From NCBI RefSeq assembly GCF_900167135.1, contig NZ_FUWZ01000001.1, positions 1,846,336 through 1,910,335 of the forward strand: 64,000 bases of DNA. The letters run 5' to 3'. The position numbers were made by a program, and so were the translations under genes. This document shows, one piece after another, positions 35,661 through 45,276 of this stretch; position 1 is the stretch's first letter, and every line of letters begins with the position of its first letter. The notes beneath the pieces are model-generated. The model worked only from the letters and a program-made list of their open reading frames with translations. It was not told the DNA's origin and ran no database searches. Origin of the DNA: Chitinophaga eiseniae. GTDB lineage: Bacteria; Bacteroidota; Bacteroidia; Chitinophagales; Chitinophagaceae.

Positions 35661-37913
35661 ATGAAAAGAGTATTCCTGTTTTCTGTACTCATAACAGTTC
35701 ATACATGCCTCCTCGCTCAAAGGAAAAGGGTTGCCGCTCCGGCAGCCCTGATTCCTTTGCCTGTGGCAGCCTCCTGGACCGCCGACAGCGCTTTTATTAC
35801 CGCTCACGCGGAAATAAAGGCTATGCCCGGCCTGGAAAAAGACGCCGCGCTGCTGAAGTCGTATATGGGGAGCGTTAGTGACCGTGCGGTAAACGCTCGT
35901 ACATCCGCTGCCGTTACCCTGTCCGTCGATTCCGTGGCGGTGAAACAGCCGGAAGGCTACCTGTTGCAGATAACGCCGCAGCAGGTAAAACTGACGGCGC
36001 ATGACGCCGCCGGTATCGGTCATGGGATAGCCACCTTACGGCAGCTGTGGAAGCCTGCCGCCGGCGGCGGACTGATACTGCCGGGAGCGATGATCACCGA
36101 CTACCCCCGCTTCAGATACCGTGGCATGCACCTCGATGTAGGCCGTCATTTTTTTTCGGTGGACTATCTCAAACAGTTCATCGATCAGCTGGCATTGTAC
36201 AAGTTCAATAATTTCCACTGGCACCTCACCGATGACCAGGGATGGCGTATAGAGATCAAAAAATATCCCCGGCTACAGGAAGTGGCCGCCTGGCGCGACC
36301 AGACCATGATCGGGCATAAAAAAGAACTGCCGCACCGTTTCGACGGAAAAAAATACGGTGGCTATTACACGCAGGAACAGGTCAAAGAAGTGGTGGCCTA
36401 TGCCGCCGCCCGGCATATCAACGTGATCCCCGAGATAGAAATGCCCGGTCACGCATTGGCCGCTCTGGAAGCTTTCCCGTCATTGGGATGTACCGGTGGC
36501 CCTTACAAAACCGCACAGTTCTGGGGTATTTTCGATGATGTGTTCTGCGCGGGAAAAGACAGTACCTTCTTTTTCCTGCAGGACGTGCTGGATGAAGTGA
36601 TTGCGCTGTTCCCTTCTTCGTATATCCATATTGGTGGCGACGAATGCCCCAAGGTGCGATGGAAGCAATGCCCGGCCTGTCAGCAGCGGATGAAGGCAGC
36701 GCACCTGGAAGATGAAAATGCGTTGCAGAGTTATTTTATCCGCCGTATCAGTGATTATGTCAACAGCAAAGGCCGCAAAATTATCGGCTGGGACGAGATA
36801 CTGGAAGGAGGGCTGGCGCCCGGCGCTACCGTGATGAGCTGGCGCGGCGTGGAAGGCGCTGTGTTGGCGGCCAAACAAAAGCAGCAGGTGATCATGACGC
36901 CGGAAGAAGAGCTGTATTTCGACCACTACCAGTCCTTATACCCCGAAGAACAAACCGCAGCGGCCGGATATACGCCACTGGAAACGGTGTATGGCTACGA
37001 GCCGCTGGTGGCTGCCGGCGATACGGCGCTGCTGCCTTACATCGCCGGCATCCAGGGGGGAATCTGGAGCGAATACCTGTCTACAGAAACAAAGGCCAAC
37101 TATATGATTTATCCCCGCTTGCAGGCGACGGCCGAAAGGGCCTGGTCGCCGGCAACAGTGAGGGATTATAACTATTTCACACAACGCCTGACTGCGTTGA
37201 CGGGTGACCGTTATACCACCTGGAAGGAAATCAATTACCGGTTGGACAGTGTTGGCCGCGGCAGCCTGTATGTGGCGCTGCATGCCCGTCAGCCGGGTGC
37301 GGTGGTCCGTTATACTACCGATGGGCGTGCGCCCGTGGCCGGTAGCCCGGTATATAAAGGCCGTATCCGGATCAGTCATAGCACTGTATTACAGGCGCAA
37401 CTGTTTGTGCAGGGTAAACCTACGGGCCGGTTGTTTCGTCAGCCGTTTGAGGTGAATAAATCTACAGGCGCACAGGTAACGCTGCAGGACCCGCCGAATA
37501 CCAAATACAACCATGATGCGGCGTTTTTGGTCAACGGCGTGGCCGGTACGCACCGTTTCAACGAGGGGCAGTGGCTGGGCTTCTCCGCACGTGACATGCA
37601 TGCGTATGTGGACCTCGGCAGCGTGCAGGAAATCAAACAGCTGGGCATTAATGTGCTTAACTATCACTGGCAGAAGATGTGGGCGCCCACCTCACTGGTG
37701 TTTGAAGTGTCGGCCGATGGTAAAATTTTTGAGCGTGTAGCCGCCGCTGATAGTTTCCCGGTGAATGGTATTAACCAGGTACGGTTGACCGTAAAGCCCG
37801 TACCCGCAAGATATATTAAAGTGACGGCGGTCAACAAGGGGGTGATCCCGGCGGGAGAGTATGGAGCGGGTGGCAGGGCGATGATGCTGGCAGACGAAAT
37901 TATTGTTAACTGA
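35661..37913 (+). CDS. Beta-N-acetylhexosaminidase (GH20)
   Basis: The 750-residue secreted enzyme has a signal peptide, a GH20 N-terminal alpha/beta domain (about 30-140), and the TIM-barrel catalytic domain (about 145-500). The catalytic pair Asp327-Glu328 sits in YIHIGGDECPKVRWKQCPAC. Active-site segments YRGMHLDVGRHFF and NFHWHLTDDQGWRIEIKKYP are intact. After it come a chitobiase-type C-terminal beta domain (AVVRYTTDGRAPVAGSPVYK) and a discoidin-like F5/8-type domain (about 610-745). The family removes terminal GlcNAc or GalNAc by substrate-assisted catalysis. It starts 2 bases after susD, so the SusCD pair should deliver this enzyme's substrate or product. Confidence 0.95.
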   Translation: MKRVFLFSVLITVHTCLLAQRKRVAAPAALIPLPVAASWTADSAFITAHAEIKAMPGLEKDAALLKSYMGSVSDRAVNARTSAAVTLSVDSVAVKQPEGYLLQITPQQVKLTAHDAAGIGHGIATLRQLWKPAAGGGLILPGAMITDYPRFRYRGMHLDVGRHFFSVDYLKQFIDQLALYKFNNFHWHLTDDQGWRIEIKKYPRLQEVAAWRDQTMIGHKKELPHRFDGKKYGGYYTQEQVKEVVAYAAARHINVIPEIEMPGHALAALEAFPSLGCTGGPYKTAQFWGIFDDVFCAGKDSTFFFLQDVLDEVIALFPSSYIHIGGDECPKVRWKQCPACQQRMKAAHLEDENALQSYFIRRISDYVNSKGRKIIGWDEILEGGLAPGATVMSWRGVEGAVLAAKQKQQVIMTPEEELYFDHYQSLYPEEQTAAAGYTPLETVYGYEPLVAAGDTALLPYIAGIQGGIWSEYLSTETKANYMIYPRLQATAERAWSPATVRDYNYFTQRLTALTGDRYTTWKEINYRLDSVGRGSLYVALHARQPGAVVRYTTDGRAPVAGSPVYKGRIRISHSTVLQAQLFVQGKPTGRLFRQPFEVNKSTGAQVTLQDPPNTKYNHDAAFLVNGVAGTHRFNEGQWLGFSARDMHAYVDLGSVQEIKQLGINVLNYHWQKMWAPTSLVFEVSADGKIFERVAAADSFPVNGINQVRLTVKPVPARYIKVTAVNKGVIPAGEYGAGGRAMMLADEIIVN

Positions 37914-37957
37914 TGCTGTGCGTATTGATTCCACGTTAGCATTACATTTTATACGGC

Positions 37958-39277
37958 ATGGCATTTTTGATTGTTATTGTATGCATACTGTTGCTGATGG
38001 TGTTGGTAACACTCGCCAAATGCAACGTGTTTGTGGCTTTTCTGATCGTATCCGCGTTGGCAGGCTGGTGGCTGGGTATGCCCTTGCAGTCCATTACCGG
38101 CGCCATGCAAAAAGGCATCGGTGATACGATGGGCGGGCTGTTGATCATCATCATCCTGGGCGCCATGCTGGGCAAGCTGGTGGCGGAGAGTGGCGCGGCG
38201 CGGCAGATCGCGCAAACGCTGATTCGTTTGTTCGGTACCCGTTATATCCAATGGGCACTGCTGGTGGCCGGATTTGTCATCGGCATTCCCCTGTATTACG
38301 GGGTAGGCTTTGTGTTACTCGTTCCTTTGATATTTTCTGTGGTCTACCAATACAAGCTGCCGGCGGTATATATCGGGTTACCCACGCTGGCGGCTTTGTC
38401 TGTCACCCATGGCTTTTTACCGCCGCATCCTTCGCCGGTGGCGCTGGTGACGCAGTTTCATGCCAATATGGGTCTGACACTGGTATACGGACTGATAGTG
38501 GCTGTTCCTGCCATTATAGTGGCGGGGCCGTTGTTTGCCCGTTATCTGAAAAAGATACCTGCGTCGCCATCCCCGCTTTTTCAGGCGCAGGAAAATCAGG
38601 CGCAGCAGTTGCCCGGCGCGTTCAACAGTTTCTTCACCGCCTTATTGCCCGTATTGTTGCTCGTTATTACCACCGGGTTATTACATGCCGCCCCGGCGAA
38701 TTCGCAACTATACGGTTTTCTCTCTTTTGCCGGCGACGCTTCGGTGGTGATGCTATGCTGCCTGCTGATCGCCACTTTTTCGCTGGGCATCGCGCAGCGG
38801 AAGTCACTGAAAGATATCATGAACATATACGCAGAATCGGTCAAAGACATCGCTATGGTGATGCTGATCATTGCTGGATCGGGCGCTTTAAAGGAAGTGC
38901 TGGCCAATAGCGGTGTAAGTGCGCGGATAGCCATGGCGATGAGCTCCTGGCATATCCCGGTGTTGGTGCTGGGCTGGCTGATGGCCGCCGTGATCCGTGC
39001 CAGTATTGGTTCTGCTACCGTGGCAGGCCTTACGGCTGCCGGTATGATGGCGCCGTTTATCGCTACCGGGCAGGTAGACCCCAATCTTATGGTATTGTCA
39101 GTAGGAGCGGGCAGCCTGATGTTCTCCCATGTGAATGATGCCGGCTTCTGGATGTTTAAGGAATACTTTAACATCAGCATAAAAGATACCTTCCTGTCAT
39201 GGTCCGTGATGGAAACTATTGTAGGCATCATGGGCCTGTTGGGGGTATTGGCGCTCAACGCGCTGATCACTCATTAA
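37958..39277 (+). CDS. GntP family permease (gluconate:H+ symporter type)
   Basis: A 439-residue inner-membrane protein with about 12-14 hydrophobic segments. GntP-type features are VFVAFLIVSALAGWWLGMPL near the start, GLLIIIILGAMLGKLVAESG, and GFLPPHPSPVALVTQFHANM, which is close to the family's G-x-x-P-P-H-P-G loop. The C-terminal part VIRASIGSATVAGLTAAGMM is also typical. Family members import gluconate and related sugar acids with protons. In an operon with a GH20 enzyme and a KDG-like kinase it may import an aldonic or amino-aldonic acid such as glucosaminate; that is inference. Confidence 0.9.
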   Translation: MAFLIVIVCILLLMVLVTLAKCNVFVAFLIVSALAGWWLGMPLQSITGAMQKGIGDTMGGLLIIIILGAMLGKLVAESGAARQIAQTLIRLFGTRYIQWALLVAGFVIGIPLYYGVGFVLLVPLIFSVVYQYKLPAVYIGLPTLAALSVTHGFLPPHPSPVALVTQFHANMGLTLVYGLIVAVPAIIVAGPLFARYLKKIPASPSPLFQAQENQAQQLPGAFNSFFTALLPVLLLVITTGLLHAAPANSQLYGFLSFAGDASVVMLCCLLIATFSLGIAQRKSLKDIMNIYAESVKDIAMVMLIIAGSGALKEVLANSGVSARIAMAMSSWHIPVLVLGWLMAAVIRASIGSATVAGLTAAGMMAPFIATGQVDPNLMVLSVGAGSLMFSHVNDAGFWMFKEYFNISIKDTFLSWSVMETIVGIMGLLGVLALNALITH

Positions 39278-39298
39278 GCATTTATTAAACCAGAATAT

Positions 39299-39763
39299 AT
39301 GGAAAGCAAAGCAGCAGAAAAATTAAAAGCATTAGGCCTGGAATTACCACCGGCGCCAACGCCCCTGGGCGTGTACAAACCTTTCCTGATCGACGGGAAG
39401 TACCTTTACCTGTCTGGTCACGGGCCGGTGCAGCAGGACAAGTCGCTGATCATCGGCAGGATCGGCAGCGAGCTCGATATGGAACAAGGCAAGCTGGCCG
39501 CACGGCAGGTGGGCCTGACCATGTTATCCACCATTCAGACGCATGTGGGACTGGAAAAGGTGAAGCGCGTGATCAAAGTGCTGGGCATGGTGAACTGTAC
39601 GCCTGAATTTGAACGGCATCCTTATATCATCAACGGTTGCAGTGAACTGTTTGCCGCCATATGGGGCGAAGAGAATGGTATCGGTGTACGCAGCGCCGTA
39701 GGCTTCGGCTCCCTGCCCGACAATATCCCGGTAGAGATAGAAGCTTTGTTTGAATTGTATTAG
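39299..39763 (+). CDS. RidA family protein
   Basis: At 154 residues it fits the RidA/YjgF/UK114 family. Family elements are YLYLSGHGPVQQD, the middle ARQVGLTMLSTIQTHVGLEK, and the active-site region GIGVRSAVGFGSLPDNIPVE with the conserved Arg. The start MESKAAEKLKALGLELPPAP resembles a RidA subgroup found in sugar-acid operons. RidA proteins hydrolyse reactive enamine/imine intermediates released by PLP-dependent dehydratases and usually work as trimers. A PLP enzyme making such an intermediate is expected in the same pathway but is not in this window. Confidence 0.92.
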   Translation: MESKAAEKLKALGLELPPAPTPLGVYKPFLIDGKYLYLSGHGPVQQDKSLIIGRIGSELDMEQGKLAARQVGLTMLSTIQTHVGLEKVKRVIKVLGMVNCTPEFERHPYIINGCSELFAAIWGEENGIGVRSAVGFGSLPDNIPVEIEALFELY

Positions 39764-39817
39764 GATGGCCGCAGCAGATGCCGGGGAAAATATTATCTTT
39801 CCCTTAAAATTTGGATC

Positions 39818-40855
39818 ATGCAAAAGCAGGAGGAAACAACAGCAGTCAGGCTGGCGGCTTTCGGTGAATTTCTGCTGAGGCTTCACAGCAACAGCGGCAA
39901 ACGTTTCGGTCAGTCAGACGGATATATTCCTTATTACGCCGGCGCGGAGGCCAACGTATGCGTACTGTTGTCCCGCCTGGGCATATCCACGGAGTATATC
40001 ACACGGGTGCCGGACAACGACCTGGCCGTAACAGGACTGCAACACCTGAGAGGTCATGGCGTAGGCACCGGCAGGGTGGTGTATGGCGGCGACAGGCTGG
40101 GATTGTATTTTACAGAATCCGGTAACGGCATACGCCCCGGGCGTGTGATCTACGACCGTACCGGCTCCTCCTTTGCCACTTTGCAGCCCGGAGAGATCGA
40201 CTGGGCATCTGCGCTGGCAGGCATCAACGTGTTTCACTGGTCCGGCGTGGCAGCAGCGCTATCCGCCAGCAGCGCCGCCGTTTGCGCAGAAGCGCTGGCA
40301 GCGGCACAGGCGGCAGGCCTTACCATCTCGTCAGATTTTAACTACCGCGCCACGCTCTGGAAATACGGGCAGCACCCTTCAGCGGTAATGCCTGCGTTAC
40401 TGCAGCACAGCGATATGACGGTAGCCGACCTGGACGCGGTGAACGTGTATTACAATATTGAAACAGATAAACAGCTCCCGCCGGAGAAAAGATTCGAACA
40501 GTGTTATGACCAGTTGCGCCGGCATATGCCGAAGCTGAAAACGCTGGCCATGAGCTTCCGGAAAGTACAGGGCAACCAACTCATGTATTTCGGAGCGCTC
40601 GCACAGGACGACCGGTATTATTTTGCAGAAGGATTTACTGTTCCGCAGGTCACCGACCAGATCGGCGCCGGCGATGCTTTCACAGCAGGCATCCTGTTTG
40701 GCGTAATGAACCAGCACCCGCCGCAGCGGACCATTGATTTCGCCGTCGCATGCGGTACGCTCAAACAGAGCATCCATGGCGACTGGGCGCTGGTAAATGA
40801 ACGGGAAGTGACCGACCTGATGGCCAACGGCCCTTCAGGACGAATAGTACGATAA
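39818..40855 (+). CDS. PfkB family sugar kinase, 2-keto-3-deoxygluconate kinase-like
   Basis: The 345-residue cytoplasmic kinase has the PfkB N-terminal sugar-binding part (AAFGEFLLRLHSNSGKRFGQ; YYAGAEANVCVLLSRLGIST) and the catalytic C-terminal motif VTDQIGAGDAFTAGILFG near residue 285, where the Asp of G-A-G-D is the base. Overall it resembles KdgK enzymes, which phosphorylate 2-keto-3-deoxygluconate at O6. No KDPG aldolase is in the window. In this operon it would act on a keto-deoxy acid derived from an imported sugar acid or amino-sugar acid; the substrate is not proven. It lies 54 bases after ridA and 11 bases before the dipeptidase gene. Confidence 0.88.
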   Translation: MQKQEETTAVRLAAFGEFLLRLHSNSGKRFGQSDGYIPYYAGAEANVCVLLSRLGISTEYITRVPDNDLAVTGLQHLRGHGVGTGRVVYGGDRLGLYFTESGNGIRPGRVIYDRTGSSFATLQPGEIDWASALAGINVFHWSGVAAALSASSAAVCAEALAAAQAAGLTISSDFNYRATLWKYGQHPSAVMPALLQHSDMTVADLDAVNVYYNIETDKQLPPEKRFEQCYDQLRRHMPKLKTLAMSFRKVQGNQLMYFGALAQDDRYYFAEGFTVPQVTDQIGAGDAFTAGILFGVMNQHPPQRTIDFAVACGTLKQSIHGDWALVNEREVTDLMANGPSGRIVR

Positions 40856-40866
40856 CTACTCTTATT

Positions 40867-41937
40867 ATGTTTACGATTGATGCACACCTCGACCTCAGCA
40901 TGAACGCCCTGGAATGGAACAGGGACCTGCGGCAGCCGGTAACGGCGATCCGCAAAAGAGAGGCGGGGCTACAGGATAAACCAGACAGGGAAAAAGGCGT
41001 TGTTGCTTTTCCCGAACTGCGGAAAGGTAATGTCGGCCTGGTAGTGGCCACACAGATAGGTCGCTATGTAGCGCCCGACAACCCATTGCCCGGCTGGCAC
41101 TCTCCGGAGCAGGCCTGGGCACAGACACAGGGACAGCTGGCGTGGTACAAGGCCATGGAAGATGCAGGCGAAATGATCATGATCAAAGACCTGCCCGCAC
41201 TGGAACAACACGTCGCCCTGTGGAACGACGGCACGCCCAATGACCGCAAACCTATCGGGTACATCCTCAGCCTCGAAGGTGCTGACTCGCTGGTAACCAT
41301 CGATCATCTGCACAGGGCGTATCAGAACGGCCTTCGTGCGGTAGGCCCGGCCCACTACGGCCCCGGGCGTTATGCCAACGGCACGGATGCTACCGGTCAT
41401 CTCAATGAACAGGGACGCCAGCTGATACGGGAAATGGAGCAACTGAACATGATACTCGACGCCACGCACCTCTGCGACGACGCTTTCTGGGACGCTATGG
41501 ACATCTTCAACGGAGCGGTATGGGCCAGCCATAACAACTGCCGCGCCCTGGTGAATCACAACCGCCAGTTCAGCGACGAGATGATCAAAATACTCATTCA
41601 GAAAGGAGCAGTCATCGGCGGCGCACTCGACGCCTGGATGATGGTGCCCGGATGGGTGCGGACACAGTCCACCCCCGAAGGCATGCAATGCAACCTCGAA
41701 AAACTCATCGATCACATGGACCACATCTGCCAGATAGCCGGCAACGCCCTGCATGTAGGCATTGGCACAGACCTGGACGGCGCTTTTGGAAAAGAGCAAT
41801 GTCCCTATGATCTGGAAACCATCGCCGACCTGCAAAAGCTGCCGGATATGCTGTCCAGGCGAGGCTATAAAGCTGCAGATATTGAAAACATCATGCATGG
41901 GAACTGGCTACGGTTCCTGCGTAAGGCATGGAAATAA
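40867..41937 (+). CDS. M19 family (renal-type) dipeptidase
   Basis: The 356-residue enzyme shows the binuclear zinc ligands of peptidase family M19: the H-x-D motif in FTIDAHLDLSMNAL near residue 7, a Glu in ILSLEGADSLVTI near 139, His in LDATHLCDDAFWDAM and in WASHNNCRALVNHNRQFSDE, and the final VGIGTDLDGAFG. No signal peptide is visible, so it is probably cytoplasmic. The family splits dipeptides, often with a D-amino acid at the C-terminal side, and some members act on N-acyl amino acids. As the last gene of the SusCD-GH20 operon it may handle peptides from peptidoglycan or glycopeptides. Confidence 0.9.
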   Translation: MFTIDAHLDLSMNALEWNRDLRQPVTAIRKREAGLQDKPDREKGVVAFPELRKGNVGLVVATQIGRYVAPDNPLPGWHSPEQAWAQTQGQLAWYKAMEDAGEMIMIKDLPALEQHVALWNDGTPNDRKPIGYILSLEGADSLVTIDHLHRAYQNGLRAVGPAHYGPGRYANGTDATGHLNEQGRQLIREMEQLNMILDATHLCDDAFWDAMDIFNGAVWASHNNCRALVNHNRQFSDEMIKILIQKGAVIGGALDAWMMVPGWVRTQSTPEGMQCNLEKLIDHMDHICQIAGNALHVGIGTDLDGAFGKEQCPYDLETIADLQKLPDMLSRRGYKAADIENIMHGNWLRFLRKAWK

Positions 41938-41986
41938 CGCACGCGATGCCTTTCACGCAAAGACGCTAAGTTTTTTATTTTTTATT

Positions 41987-42038
41987 AAGAGCGCAAAGGA
42001 GCGGAGATCAAAGTTGTTCTTCGCTCCTTTGCGCTCTT
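41987..42038. terminator. 17-bp hairpin, bidirectional terminator or dispersed repeat
   Basis: AAGAGCGCAAAGGAGCG (41987-42003) pairs perfectly with CGCTCCTTTGCGCTCTT (42022-42038) across 18 bases. It lies between the convergent dipeptidase and S9 peptidase genes. A related unit, ACGCAAAGACGCTAAG, lies just before (41955-41970) and CCTTTGCGTGC just after (42062-42072). The CGCAAAG-type repetition suggests a dispersed palindromic repeat doing terminator duty. Confidence 0.75.
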
Positions 42039-42048
42039 ATAACATAAA

Positions 42049-44664
42049 TTAGTTCTTGAGACCCTTTGCGTGCAAAATTTTCGCGCGTTTGTCGGTCATC
42101 CAGGCGGGCAGCGCGGCGCCCTTCAGGTAATAGCTGAAAAACTCGAACATGCGTCTGTTATAATCCAGTGCGGGCTTATCAAATATGCTGTGGCCCTGTC
42201 CTTCGTATTGCAGGAAATAAACCACTTTGCCCATCCGTCTCATCCCCGTGAAAAATTCAATTCCCTGTCCCACCGGCACATCATTGTCTTCCATATTATG
42301 CATCAGCAGTAAAGGGGTTTTTATTCTATCGATATTCAATACCGGGGAGTTCTCCTGGTAAAGATCGGGCCTTTCCCAGAGAGAGGCGCCAATACGATCG
42401 CGGTACAGTTCGTACTGCCCTTGCCGTGAGTACCCCGAGCCGATGATGGAGCCGTAGGCACTGACGAAATTGGTAAAGCCTGCCGCAGAACAGGCCGCCG
42501 CGAACCGGTCGGTATGCGTGATGATATAGTTGGTCTGAAAACCACCGAAGCTGTGTCCCTGGAGGCCCATCCGGGTGGAATCGACATAGGGCAGTTGCAC
42601 GAGCTTGTCTGCCGCGCCCAGCACGGTTTGGAGAGAGCTGCGGCCGGGATATCCGATGTCAAAGTGAACATCCGGTGTGAAAACGAGGAAGCCGTTGCTC
42701 ACGAAATAGGGGATGTTCATCGGTCCCATACTGGGTTCCGGCCGGATATAAAGATGCAGGCATTCGCTGATCTTTTCATAATAATAAAAGATGACAGGGT
42801 ATTTCTTGTTGGGATCGAAGTTCTCCGGTTTATATAAAATACCCTGTGCAGGTTTTCCATCCCTGGTGTTGAAATCTATCAGTTCGGTGGTCAGCCAGTT
42901 GACCCGCCGCTCCGGATGTATGTCGCTGATTGCGTCAAAGTGAATAAAGTCTTTTGTAACATAGATATTGGGAGCGCTGGCAGCCTCCATTTTCTGTACC
43001 AGGTATACATCGGCATTTTTCGCTTTCACGGGTGGCGTGCGCAGGTGGTATTTGCTTTCTTCCGGACCGGTGAAAATGAACGGATGCATGCTCAGCTGGC
43101 GCAGCTTTCCTTTTACGATGTCAAAGAAGCCGTCTTCTTTGGTGCTGCGGTTGAACGCGGTTAGCAGGATGTTTTTACCGGTACGTTCATTGGGGGGGAA
43201 AGCGAAGCGGAACACGATATTATGGGATTTACCATAACCTTCGGTTATGTTGACGGGCGCGGATTTCCCGGTGAGGTCAATCTGGAAAATATCGTGTTGG
43301 TCATACAGGTATAGTTTTGTTTCATCGTCACTGAATCCGCCCAGCGGGAGGTTGAGATAGGGTGCGAAGGGGATATCGTCATTATCGTAGGTGGTCCAGG
43401 TGGCGGTTATGCCGGCCGTGATGTTTTTTCGTTCGCTGGTAGCTACGTTGTAGCTGAAATAGTTTTGTTGGCCGGCATCGTAGTAGATGATCCATTTGCC
43501 TTGTGGCGACAGGGCATAGGATGCGCTGTTACGGTCGCCGGGCAGGGTAACCAGTTTTTTTGACCCGTTGGTGAGGTCTACCAGCGAGCGGGAAGACAGG
43601 GCGTTTTCATTCCAGTTCCATTCTCCTTTATGGGCCAGTGTTTTATCCAGCAGCTTCAGGGTGCTGCGTGGATTATAGGAGCCGGCATAGAAGCCGGCGA
43701 GGTAAAAGGGCGATTCTTCTTTATCCTGTACCTGCCGGATAGTATTGTTATGGAGATACCATATTGCCTGGCAGCGCAGCGGATCTTCTTCTTTGTTGAG
43801 CTTTGTGTCCATAAAAGTGCGCAGGCGTAAACGTGCCGGGTTGGGCGCTGGTGGCGCCGGATAGTCGCCGGTGAGCACGCAGTGGATAAAACTCCCGTCG
43901 CCGCTGAACTTTTCGAAGCTGCCGAAGGTCATTTCGTTTTGTAGCTGCATATGGGGGGCCGCTACGATCGCTTTTCCTGTCTGGTCGCGGTGATAGTACC
44001 AGAAGGTGGTAGCTTTATCATTGCTGCGTGTAAGGAAGACGCATTGTGTTCCCTTATCGTCTGCAACGATATTGAGTGGTTCTTCCCCGGTGTAAATTTC
44101 CTGTGTGCTGCGATGGGAGATGTCCGCCATTTGGAGGCGATAGGTGACGGAGTCTGTCTGGCTTTTGAGCAAAAGAAACTGGCCGTTGCCGCTGGGCAGA
44201 TAGTCGGAAATGTCGCTGAATTGTTGTACGGTACCGGTTTTCAGGTTGCGTAGCTCCAGTTGGCCACTGGCGCTGTGGATAGCCAACCATCCGGTATCTG
44301 CCTGTTGAAATAACGTATATTTTTTTACCGCCGGAATGATTTCTTCTTTTGTGCTGCCAAGGGTGATGACCAGCAGACTGTTGTCCGGCAGTTTGGTGAC
44401 TGCCAGTTTACTGTCAGCCGTAAAAGTGATGGGTTGGAAAGCTTTCAGTGCTTTTTTCCAGGAATGACCGATAGCCTGTATGATTTGCGTTGCCTGTCCG
44501 GGCGGCTGATTGTAGATGTAGTAGGACGCATACCGGCCATCGTTGCTGATGACAGGGTTGAGGGCCAGGCTCCAGGTATTGAAATCGGAGTCGTTGAGCG
44601 GACGTTTCTGCGCGTAGGTGCTGATGGTGAGCAGCACCAGGAAGACGGCTGGGTATAGTCTCAT
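42049..44664 (-). CDS. Secreted S9 family serine peptidase
   Basis: The 871-residue protein begins with a signal peptide (MRLYPAVFLVLLTISTYAQ). Residues about 30-590 form a beta-propeller-like domain and residues about 610-870 an alpha/beta hydrolase. The nucleophile Ser705 sits in GLQGHSFGGFQTNYI. The acid is likely in LLLMHNMEDNDVPVG and the His in YEGQGHSIFDK. The prolyl oligopeptidase (S9) family cleaves peptides of limited size that enter through the propeller. In the periplasm it would degrade peptides after proteolysis. It stands alone, convergent to the sugar operon. Confidence 0.9.
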   Translation of the reverse strand: MRLYPAVFLVLLTISTYAQKRPLNDSDFNTWSLALNPVISNDGRYASYYIYNQPPGQATQIIQAIGHSWKKALKAFQPITFTADSKLAVTKLPDNSLLVITLGSTKEEIIPAVKKYTLFQQADTGWLAIHSASGQLELRNLKTGTVQQFSDISDYLPSGNGQFLLLKSQTDSVTYRLQMADISHRSTQEIYTGEEPLNIVADDKGTQCVFLTRSNDKATTFWYYHRDQTGKAIVAAPHMQLQNEMTFGSFEKFSGDGSFIHCVLTGDYPAPPAPNPARLRLRTFMDTKLNKEEDPLRCQAIWYLHNNTIRQVQDKEESPFYLAGFYAGSYNPRSTLKLLDKTLAHKGEWNWNENALSSRSLVDLTNGSKKLVTLPGDRNSASYALSPQGKWIIYYDAGQQNYFSYNVATSERKNITAGITATWTTYDNDDIPFAPYLNLPLGGFSDDETKLYLYDQHDIFQIDLTGKSAPVNITEGYGKSHNIVFRFAFPPNERTGKNILLTAFNRSTKEDGFFDIVKGKLRQLSMHPFIFTGPEESKYHLRTPPVKAKNADVYLVQKMEAASAPNIYVTKDFIHFDAISDIHPERRVNWLTTELIDFNTRDGKPAQGILYKPENFDPNKKYPVIFYYYEKISECLHLYIRPEPSMGPMNIPYFVSNGFLVFTPDVHFDIGYPGRSSLQTVLGAADKLVQLPYVDSTRMGLQGHSFGGFQTNYIITHTDRFAAACSAAGFTNFVSAYGSIIGSGYSRQGQYELYRDRIGASLWERPDLYQENSPVLNIDRIKTPLLLMHNMEDNDVPVGQGIEFFTGMRRMGKVVYFLQYEGQGHSIFDKPALDYNRRMFEFFSYYLKGAALPAWMTDKRAKILHAKGLKN

Positions 44665-44750
44665 GGGTGGCGATAGGATTAAGGGGGGAGATGTCCCGGC
44701 AGACAGCTCCTGTATTCGTGGAAAGCATTTTTACGTTTCGTGGCGTTACC

Positions 44751-44990
44751 TCAGTTCTGTGGGTTGTCTGTAATAAACACCTTTGAGCAGGGCTGACCGG
44801 GAACAGTGGTGGCGTTGGCGCCGTTATGGTCGGGGCCGGGAATTTCTTTCCCGGTGAGGGTGTGATCGCATACGTCCTCATTGTCATACGGAACATATAT
44901 CCTGTGGTTGACACGGGCTTTGGAAGCCACGACGCCTGCAATGACGGAGATAATGAAAACGGCAGATAACAATAAAGCTGACTTTTTCAT
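44751..44990 (-). CDS. DUF6520-like small secreted or anchored protein
   Basis: From ATG at 44988-44990 the frame encodes about 79 residues: MKKSALLLSAVFIISVIAGV as a signal or anchor, then a short polar part with two Cys (DNEDVCDHTLTGKEI and GQPCSKVFITDNPQN). This plan, a hydrophobic N-terminus and a short Cys-containing tail ending near a polar C-terminus, matches the DUF6520 peptides of Bacteroidota. I recall such peptides near transport or peptide-maturation genes; function is unknown. It lies 86 bases before the S9 peptidase gene on the same strand, and may share its transcript. Confidence 0.7.
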   Translation of the reverse strand: MKKSALLLSAVFIISVIAGVVASKARVNHRIYVPYDNEDVCDHTLTGKEIPGPDHNGANATTVPGQPCSKVFITDNPQN

Positions 44991-45276
44991 AATAATGGAT
45001 TTTGAGGATGATAACATCAGGTATTTTATCTTCTTCGTTGGCCTGGCAGGGAATGAGGGATCTTACTGCAATGATAACTATTTGAGGCTGATAATATTTT
45101 GTAAAGTGGTAACCGAAACCGTTGATAGCGCAGGAGAGGTGCGTGGTAATTTATCCGGATGATATTGCGGAATCAAATTATCCTATGGCCGCTCGCATCA
45201 TAGGCGAAACAATCGACGCAAATATGGTAAAGCCATGGTATGACTGGCTTCAGGAAAAGTGCCCGGGGTATTCGCC

